A DNA stretch of 64,000 nucleotides from Azorhizobium oxalatiphilum (lineage in GTDB: Bacteria; Pseudomonadota; Alphaproteobacteria; Rhizobiales; Xanthobacteraceae): positions 372,001-436,000 of the forward strand of contig NZ_BMCT01000005.1 in NCBI RefSeq assembly GCF_014635325.1. The letters run 5' to 3'. The notes under the pieces are model-generated. The model did no database searches. It was not told where the DNA came from and was given only the letters and a program-made list of their open reading frames with translations. Positions 59,448 through 64,000 of this stretch are shown in pieces (position 1 is the first letter of the stretch; each line of letters opens with the position of its first letter). The translations under genes and the position numbers were made by a program.

Positions 59448-60056
59448 ATGCCCGACCCCATCGCCCCGGACCCCATCGCGCCCGCCGCCATCACCCCCGC
59501 CACCCCCGAGGATGACGGCGCCGCCGATCATCTGCCGGGGCTGGAACTGCCCATCATCCCGCTCATGGGCACCCATGGTCATCCGGTGGACCTGTCCGAT
59601 CTCTCCGGTCGCGTGGTGGTCTATGCCTATCCGAAGACCGGCCGGCCCGACATGCCCACGCCCGATGGCTGGGACAGCATTCCGGGCGCGCGCGGCTGCA
59701 CGCCGCAGTCCTGTTCGTTCCGCGACAGCATGGACGACCTGCGCAGCGTCGGCATCGAGCATGTGTTCGGTCTCTCGGTGCAGGACACCGGCTATCAGCA
59801 GGAGGCGGCCACCCGGCTTGTCCTGCCGTTTCCGCTGCTCTCCGATCATCGGCTGGAGTTCGCCCGCGCCGTACGCCTGCCCACCTTCGCGTTCGAGGGC
59901 GCGCTGCTCCTCAAGCGCCTCACCATGGTGATCGAGGACGGCGCCATCGCCCATGTCTTCTATCCCGTCCATCCGCCGCAGGAGAGCGCCCAGCAGGTGG
60001 TGGCGTTCCTGCGCGCCCACGACGCCGCGCAGGAGGCGAGCCGCTCGGGCTGGTGA
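59448..60056 (+). CDS. Peroxiredoxin
   Basis: A 202-residue thiol peroxidase of the AhpC/TSA fold. VVVYAYPKTGRPDMPTPDGW then SIPGARGCTPQSCSFRD places the peroxidatic cysteine at C84 and a second cysteine at C89, five residues on, as in PrxQ-like enzymes; the insert before C84 is longer than usual. The N-terminal 25 residues carry a PDPIAPDPIAP repeat and look disordered. ATG 59448 has GGGGAGA upstream. It reduces peroxides in the cytoplasm; no reductase is adjacent. Confidence 0.85.
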   Translation: MPDPIAPDPIAPAAITPATPEDDGAADHLPGLELPIIPLMGTHGHPVDLSDLSGRVVVYAYPKTGRPDMPTPDGWDSIPGARGCTPQSCSFRDSMDDLRSVGIEHVFGLSVQDTGYQQEAATRLVLPFPLLSDHRLEFARAVRLPTFAFEGALLLKRLTMVIEDGAIAHVFYPVHPPQESAQQVVAFLRAHDAAQEASRSGW

Positions 60057-60230
60057 TGGCCCTGTGGATGGCTGCGACACGCGGCCACCGTCTGCGGTAG
60101 GGGCTTATGGGATCGGCGGGGCAGCTGGTGCCGGGTTGCCTCCGGTCGCGAAAAGTTCGCAAAAAGCTGCATCTTTTCCGTGGCTTCTGCAGTTAAGCTC
60201 CCGCCGCTTCGACGCGACACGGGAGAGCAG

Positions 60231-61589
60231 ATGCCGACCTTCACGCCGCCCGACACGATTGCCCTCGCCGCGCTTCGCCCCGGCGATCCTTCCGAAAAGC
60301 TTGCCGCCGCCATCGGCCCGCGCTGGCGTCCGCCCCATCCGGGGGAGGGCGGCTGGGTGCGTTATCTGGAGCGTCAGTTCTCCTTCGCGGCGCGGCTCGA
60401 CCGCGACGGGCGCATCGGCCTGCTGCAATTCAAGGGCAATTTCGATCCCAACGCCGTTATTGCCGGCGTTGGGATGCGCATGGAGCGTGCGGCGGCGGAG
60501 GCGCTGGAGCCGTCCCTGAGTATTGCGCAGAACACCGTGCGCGGCGGCGATTATGCCTTCGGCGGCCGGCAGCTCACCAAGGAGATCCGCCTCTCCGTCG
60601 ATGTCGCCTATGGCAAGGTGAGCGAGATCAACATCACCAATCTTGCGGCCGTCTGGCCGGACTGGCGGGAGCTGAAGATCGCACCGCCGCGTCTCGCCTT
60701 CAACGTGAAGGTCGTTCCCGGTCTCAAGGCGCCGGGCAGTCAGGTGCCGCAGGGCTGGGCCTGCGGCCTGCCGCGCGGCATCACGCCCATCCAGTGGCCG
60801 CTCTCCATCGACACCGGCTTTCCGCTTGAGCACCATTTCACCGTGCGCGTGCCCGAGCCCTACCGGCTGAAGGGGCCCGATTATGTGGCGCTGGCGGTGT
60901 TCAGCGATACCCAGACCGAAAGCCGCTCGACGCCCGCCATGGTGGACTTCATGCACGCCACCCTCGACGGACGGCCGCTGCCGGAAGAAGTGGGACCGGA
61001 GCTGGCGCCCTTCCTTGAGCATCTGCGCAACCGCCATCCCATGGAGACGCGCACCTACGATCTGCTCTACAACACCTTCGCCTTCATCTGGCTGACGCAG
61101 GACGAGATCGACGGGCCGGAGTGCCTGCCCCCCGCGCCCATCGAGACGGATGCGAACGAAAAATCCGACCTGCCGGACTATCTGAAGACCTCCGCCGCCG
61201 AGCGCCTGTTCGGCTGGAACGGCAAGGAGGCGTTCAATTCCGAATATTACCTGCACCGCCTCGCCGGCCGCCGCCCGGAAAGCCGCTGGGATCTCCTGGA
61301 ATTGCGGGTGACGCAGGTGTCGAACGATCCCAATGCCGGCAAGACGCCCATCGAGTTCGACGGGCGGGACAATGCCGACCGCTATGTGCCGCGCTTCGAC
61401 GAGGCGTGGGAAAAGCTTGGGCTCCAGCTCGCCTATGACGATCTCCAGTTCGGCGGCACGCTGATGCACGGCGGCGGCATCTATGTGTCCTCGCCCTTCT
61501 TCCTCGCCTTCCACGAGACCATGGGCCAGCCGAACCTTGCCGGCCAGCTTGCCCAGCTCGATCTCCTCACCGGCATCGTCGATTACTGA
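60231..61589 (+). CDS. Uncharacterised protein, 452 residues
   Basis: I do not recognise this protein. It has no signal peptide or membrane helix. It is rich in beta-strand patterns (RQFSFAARLDRDGRIGLLQF; QLTKEIRLSVDVAYGKVSEI) with a helical part near 250-330 and a conserved-looking C-terminus, GGIYVSSPFFLAFHETMGQP. Paired tyrosine, tryptophan and aspartate residues are frequent. ATG 60231 has GGGAGAG upstream. It is followed after 52 bases by a DUF1963 gene, so the two form an operon, and parDE converges from the other side. Confidence 0.75.
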   Translation: MPTFTPPDTIALAALRPGDPSEKLAAAIGPRWRPPHPGEGGWVRYLERQFSFAARLDRDGRIGLLQFKGNFDPNAVIAGVGMRMERAAAEALEPSLSIAQNTVRGGDYAFGGRQLTKEIRLSVDVAYGKVSEINITNLAAVWPDWRELKIAPPRLAFNVKVVPGLKAPGSQVPQGWACGLPRGITPIQWPLSIDTGFPLEHHFTVRVPEPYRLKGPDYVALAVFSDTQTESRSTPAMVDFMHATLDGRPLPEEVGPELAPFLEHLRNRHPMETRTYDLLYNTFAFIWLTQDEIDGPECLPPAPIETDANEKSDLPDYLKTSAAERLFGWNGKEAFNSEYYLHRLAGRRPESRWDLLELRVTQVSNDPNAGKTPIEFDGRDNADRYVPRFDEAWEKLGLQLAYDDLQFGGTLMHGGGIYVSSPFFLAFHETMGQPNLAGQLAQLDLLTGIVDY

Positions 61590-61641
61590 GCATCCGCTCG
61601 TCGCCGTCCGGCTCCTGATCCCCCAACAGGGAGGCCTCCTC

Positions 61642-62658
61642 ATGTTCGACAGCCCCGCCGATGCCCAGAAGATGCTCGCGGCCTATCTCGATCCGCCGGC
61701 CATCGTCGAAGTGGTGAAGTATCTCCAGCCCGCCATCGGCTTCACCTTCACCAGCCGTGCCGACATCCCGGTGGGCGCGACCAGGTTCGGCGGCACGCCC
61801 GATCTGCCCAAGGGCGCCGACTGGCCCCGCCCGCCCGCGCCGCCGAATGCGGAAGAGATCGCCGGGCGCGGCAATGCGGATGCGGGCGCCGCCATGCGCC
61901 GGCATATGGCGCTGAACCTGCCCTATGCCTTCATCGCCCAGATCGATCTCGGCGAGACGGCAGCGCTGGGCGAGGTTTCCGCATCCCTGCCGTCCGAGGG
62001 GCGGCTCCTGTTCTTCTACGACCTCTCGGTGGGGCCGTGGGAGACCGGGACGCGCGTGGCCAAAGTCATCTGGGACCGCACACCGAAGGCCGATCTCGCG
62101 GCCGCAGCCGTACCGCCGGACATGGCGGCGGAGGATGCGCTGGAGCGCAGGCAGTCGGCGGAGATCGCCCAGAAATTCAAGCTGCCGCCGCCGGATCCGA
62201 AGGCGGGCACCAATTATCTCGCCCCCGCCCGCGCCGCGAAGCCTTCACGCACGCTGGTGGCGGTGCCCCTCAGCACGGTGGAGGGCGATGCCATCCCCAA
62301 GGCCGAGCGCGACAGCTACACGGACGCCTATCAGGAATTCTATTACGGCGTGCTGGAGAAGCGCCCCGACGCGCGCAACCAACTGCTCGGCCCACCGGAG
62401 CCGGAGCAGGACGACCCGCGCTACACTGCCGCCGCTGTGACCTTGCTCAACAAGGAATTCCCTTCGAGCGATGAGTGGAAGCAGAACCGCGACACCATCA
62501 TGAAGAACGCCGCCGACATGGTGCTGCTGCTACAGATGGACGTGAAGGGCTGGATGCAGGCCGACATGGTGGAAGGCACGGTCTATTTCGTCATCGGCAA
62601 GAAGGATCTGGAGGAGCGCCGCTTCGACAGGGTGATCGCGGTCTACCAGCAGACCTGA
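61642..62658 (+). CDS. DUF1963 (YwqG-like) protein
   Basis: A 338-residue protein of the DUF1963 family. FGGTPDLPKGADWPRPP near residues 50-66 is the family signature, with ALNLPYAFIAQIDLGETAAL and LPSEGRLLFFYDLS following. The structural family (YwqG) is known but its function is not; members often occur in variable neighbourhoods of unknown proteins. The ATG at 61642 has GGGAGG upstream. It is in an operon with the uncharacterised gene at 60231. Confidence 0.85.
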   Translation: MFDSPADAQKMLAAYLDPPAIVEVVKYLQPAIGFTFTSRADIPVGATRFGGTPDLPKGADWPRPPAPPNAEEIAGRGNADAGAAMRRHMALNLPYAFIAQIDLGETAALGEVSASLPSEGRLLFFYDLSVGPWETGTRVAKVIWDRTPKADLAAAAVPPDMAAEDALERRQSAEIAQKFKLPPPDPKAGTNYLAPARAAKPSRTLVAVPLSTVEGDAIPKAERDSYTDAYQEFYYGVLEKRPDARNQLLGPPEPEQDDPRYTAAAVTLLNKEFPSSDEWKQNRDTIMKNAADMVLLLQMDVKGWMQADMVEGTVYFVIGKKDLEERRFDRVIAVYQQT

Positions 62659-62661
62659 GGC

Positions 62662-62967
62662 TCACGGCTCACCCGCGATGAGCGCTGCGAAGTCGCGGCC
62701 ACCATAGAAAATGCGGATGATCTCGACCGGTCCCGGCGTCAGCCGATAGACCACCACCACCCGCCTATCGAGCGGCAGCAGCCGTAGGCCGGGGCGCAGA
62801 TCGTCCCGCGCCCGGCCCATCTCCGGTTGGGCGCCAAGCTGCCCGCAGCGGGCGATGATCCCGTCCACGAAGGCCGCCGCACGCTCGGGGCGGTCGCGGG
62901 CGATATAGTCCTCGATGGCGTCGAGATCGGTGAGGGCGGCAGGCCGGAACGTGACCGTGCGCGCCAT
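62662..62967 (-). CDS. parE: ParE/RelE-family toxin
   Basis: A 101-residue protein with the ParE fold: FRPAALTDLDAIEDYIARDR, then RLLPLDRRVVVVYRLTPGPV and EIIRIFYGGRDF. It is the toxin of a type II toxin-antitoxin module; ParE toxins inhibit DNA gyrase. It starts with ATG overlapping the antitoxin stop (ATGA). Its stop is 3 bases from the convergent DUF1963 gene. Confidence 0.92.
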   Translation of the reverse strand: MARTVTFRPAALTDLDAIEDYIARDRPERAAAFVDGIIARCGQLGAQPEMGRARDDLRPGLRLLPLDRRVVVVYRLTPGPVEIIRIFYGGRDFAALIAGEP

Positions 62968-63233
62968 CAGCCCCTGGCCGGTCCGGAGCGCAGGCGACGG
63001 CGGGCCGCGAGATGCGCCATCACCTCTTCCATCGGGACGCTTGGTCGGGGGTCTTCGAGGGATTCGTCGATCCGGCGCAGCAGGCCGGCGAGCCGCTCCT
63101 CATGGGAGACTTCGTGATCCTCCAGCAGCCGCAAGGCGGCGCGTACCACCTCGCTGGCGTTCTGGAAGCGACCTTCCGCGATCTGCTTCTCGATGAAGGC
63201 CTCGAAATGCGGGCCGAGCGAGACATTTGGCAT
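62967..63233 (-). CDS. parD: ParD-family antitoxin
   Basis: An 88-residue antitoxin with a ribbon-helix-helix start, [20 protein letters not shown] and [19 protein letters not shown], the CopG/ParD signature. It neutralises ParE and represses the module. ATG 63233 with GGAGG upstream is chosen over the GTG at 63239. It overlaps parE by ATGA, the normal coupled arrangement. Confidence 0.92.
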   Translation of the reverse strand: MPNVSLGPHFEAFIEKQIAEGRFQNASEVVRAALRLLEDHEVSHEERLAGLLRRIDESLEDPRPSVPMEEVMAHLAARRRLRSGPARG

Positions 63234-63288
63234 CGGCACCTCCTCTCCCGCGCAGGGTCAGTCTGCGCCCATGCGATGTCAATAGATG

Positions 63289-63759
63289 TCAGTGTCCGCC
63301 CTGTGTCAGCAGATAAGCGATGAGATCGGCGCGCTCGGTGGGGGAGGGCACGCCGGGGAAGACCATGCTGGTGCCGGGCACCAGCGCGCGCGGCCCCTTC
63401 AGCCAGGCATCCATGCGCGCCGCATCCCAGCGCGCGCTCACGGCCTGCAAGGCGGCCGTATAGGCGAAGCGCGCACTGTTGCGGCCGACCTGCGATCCCA
63501 TCACCCCATAGAGGTTCGGCCCGTTGAGATTGGGGCCGTTCTCGCGGATGGAGTGGCAGGCGGCGCAGCGCTTGAAGAGCTGCTCGCCCGCTTTCGGGTC
63601 CGCATGAGGCAGCAGTTGCGCCAGCGTGGCGCCCGGCGGCACAGCCGCCTTTTCCCAGTGATCGGGGCCGGCATCGGGGCGGGCGGCATGGACCAGCGCG
63701 CCGATGGCGGCCAGCATGGCGAGGAGGAAGAGGACGAGAAACGCCCGGGAGCGGGTCAT
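63289..63759 (-). CDS. Cytochrome c, class I
   Basis: A 156-residue membrane-anchored or exported cytochrome. After an N-terminal hydrophobic segment (6-25) the heme site is C65-A-A-C68-H69, and the axial methionine is M132 in GTSMVFPG. It is a single-heme c-type electron carrier in the periplasm. MTRSRAFLVL (63759) is the best start; a longer frame to 63888 has no export signal. The next upstream gene on the strand is a membrane protein that may share its operon. Confidence 0.92.
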   Translation of the reverse strand: MTRSRAFLVLFLLAMLAAIGALVHAARPDAGPDHWEKAAVPPGATLAQLLPHADPKAGEQLFKRCAACHSIRENGPNLNGPNLYGVMGSQVGRNSARFAYTAALQAVSARWDAARMDAWLKGPRALVPGTSMVFPGVPSPTERADLIAYLLTQGGH

Positions 63760-63838
63760 AAGGCGAGGATCGGAACGCAGGAGACAGGGCGCGCACCATG
63801 GCGCGCGCCTGCCGCAGAGGCAAGCCGCCCGGGCCGGC

Positions 63839-64000
63839 TCACGCCGCCGAAGCGGCCTGCGGCTCCTTGCCCGCATCGGCAGGTCCATGGCGGGCGGGCG
63901 GATAGACGTAAGGCCCGAGCCGCAGCGACAGGAAGCCGGTGAGGAAGACGAGGCCGAGGAAGACGGCGATGCACGGCCCGTAGGTCTTCAGCGCATCATA
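63839..64000 (-). CDS. C-terminal end of a membrane protein, 5' part beyond window
   Basis: The visible 53 residues, from YDALKTYGPCIAVFLGLVFL to a soluble Ala/Pro-rich end, carry one membrane helix, then SLRLGPYVYPPARHG. The gene runs off the right edge. The LGPYxYP ending resembles the last helix of some major-facilitator transporters, but I cannot be sure. It is 80 bases upstream of the cytochrome gene on the same strand. Confidence 0.6.
   Translation of the reverse strand, partial: YDALKTYGPCIAVFLGLVFLTGFLSLRLGPYVYPPARHGPADAGKEPQAASAA

Overview
The window is about 64 kb of high-GC chromosomal DNA from an alphaproteobacterium. It most resembles a Hyphomicrobiales genome; a Xanthobacteraceae-like host (Xanthobacter, Azorhizobium, Ancylobacter) is my inference. 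The reasons are a general amino-acid transporter of the AapJQMP type, a short phasin, HemP behind an Irr/ICE-like palindrome, an ArnT/PAP2/GT2/LAB_N envelope cluster as in rhizobia, a DUF1217 protein, a SAM riboswitch on metA, and several families of intergenic palindromes. There are no transposases, phage genes, CRISPR arrays, rRNAs or tRNAs that I can see. It reads as ordinary core chromosome carrying many small repeats.

Layout. 1-3876: end of an RND efflux operon (adaptor, then AcrB-type pump). 4170-12303: potassium-uptake operon of a 27-residue microprotein, kdpF, kdpA, kdpB, kdpC, kdpD and kdpE. 12349-14927: zinc-ribbon protein, a ROK-type sugar kinase whose domains appear circularly permuted, and UDP-glucuronate decarboxylase. 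14981-22658: an XRE/MmyB regulator beside an NAD-dependent epimerase-like gene, a K+/H+ antiporter, small unknown genes, a VOC/DUF1801 pair and a class I aminotransferase. 22833-27147: second RND adaptor and pump. 27466-32855: hemP, a degenerate amidohydrolase-like protein, then a tightly coupled GT39, PAP2, GT2, LAB_N cluster that probably modifies lipid A or core. 32918-39679: metC (minus strand), aapJQMP and a small membrane protein whose 3' end is tandemly duplicated. 39978-44214: panC, a VWA protein and membrane DnaJ pair, and a D-alanyl-D-alanine carboxypeptidase with a SPOR domain. 44545-48433: phasin, clpS, clpA. 48657-51755: three-gene envelope operon (multi-BON/OmpA-like protein, 33-residue membrane protein, membrane-anchored helix-hairpin-helix protein). 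52079-53170: SAM riboswitch and metA. 53416-57918: small membrane protein, lytic transglycosylase, dapA, smpB. 58220-64000: DUF1217 protein, peroxiredoxin, two uncharacterised proteins, parDE, cytochrome c and the end of a membrane protein.

How the genes fit together. Methionine supply (metA acetyltransferase under SAM control, metC), lysine/peptidoglycan supply (dapA) and wall remodelling (Slt, carboxypeptidase) are present. Protein quality control is represented by clpSA and smpB. Two potassium systems are here: Kdp for uptake and a CvrA-like antiporter for efflux.

The points most worth follow-up are the permuted ROK kinase at 12653-13798, the BON/microprotein/HhH operon at 48657-51755, the metal-site-less amidohydrolase at 27804-28886, and the repeat families, including a 100-bp two-hairpin element in three copies, all at gene 3' ends.
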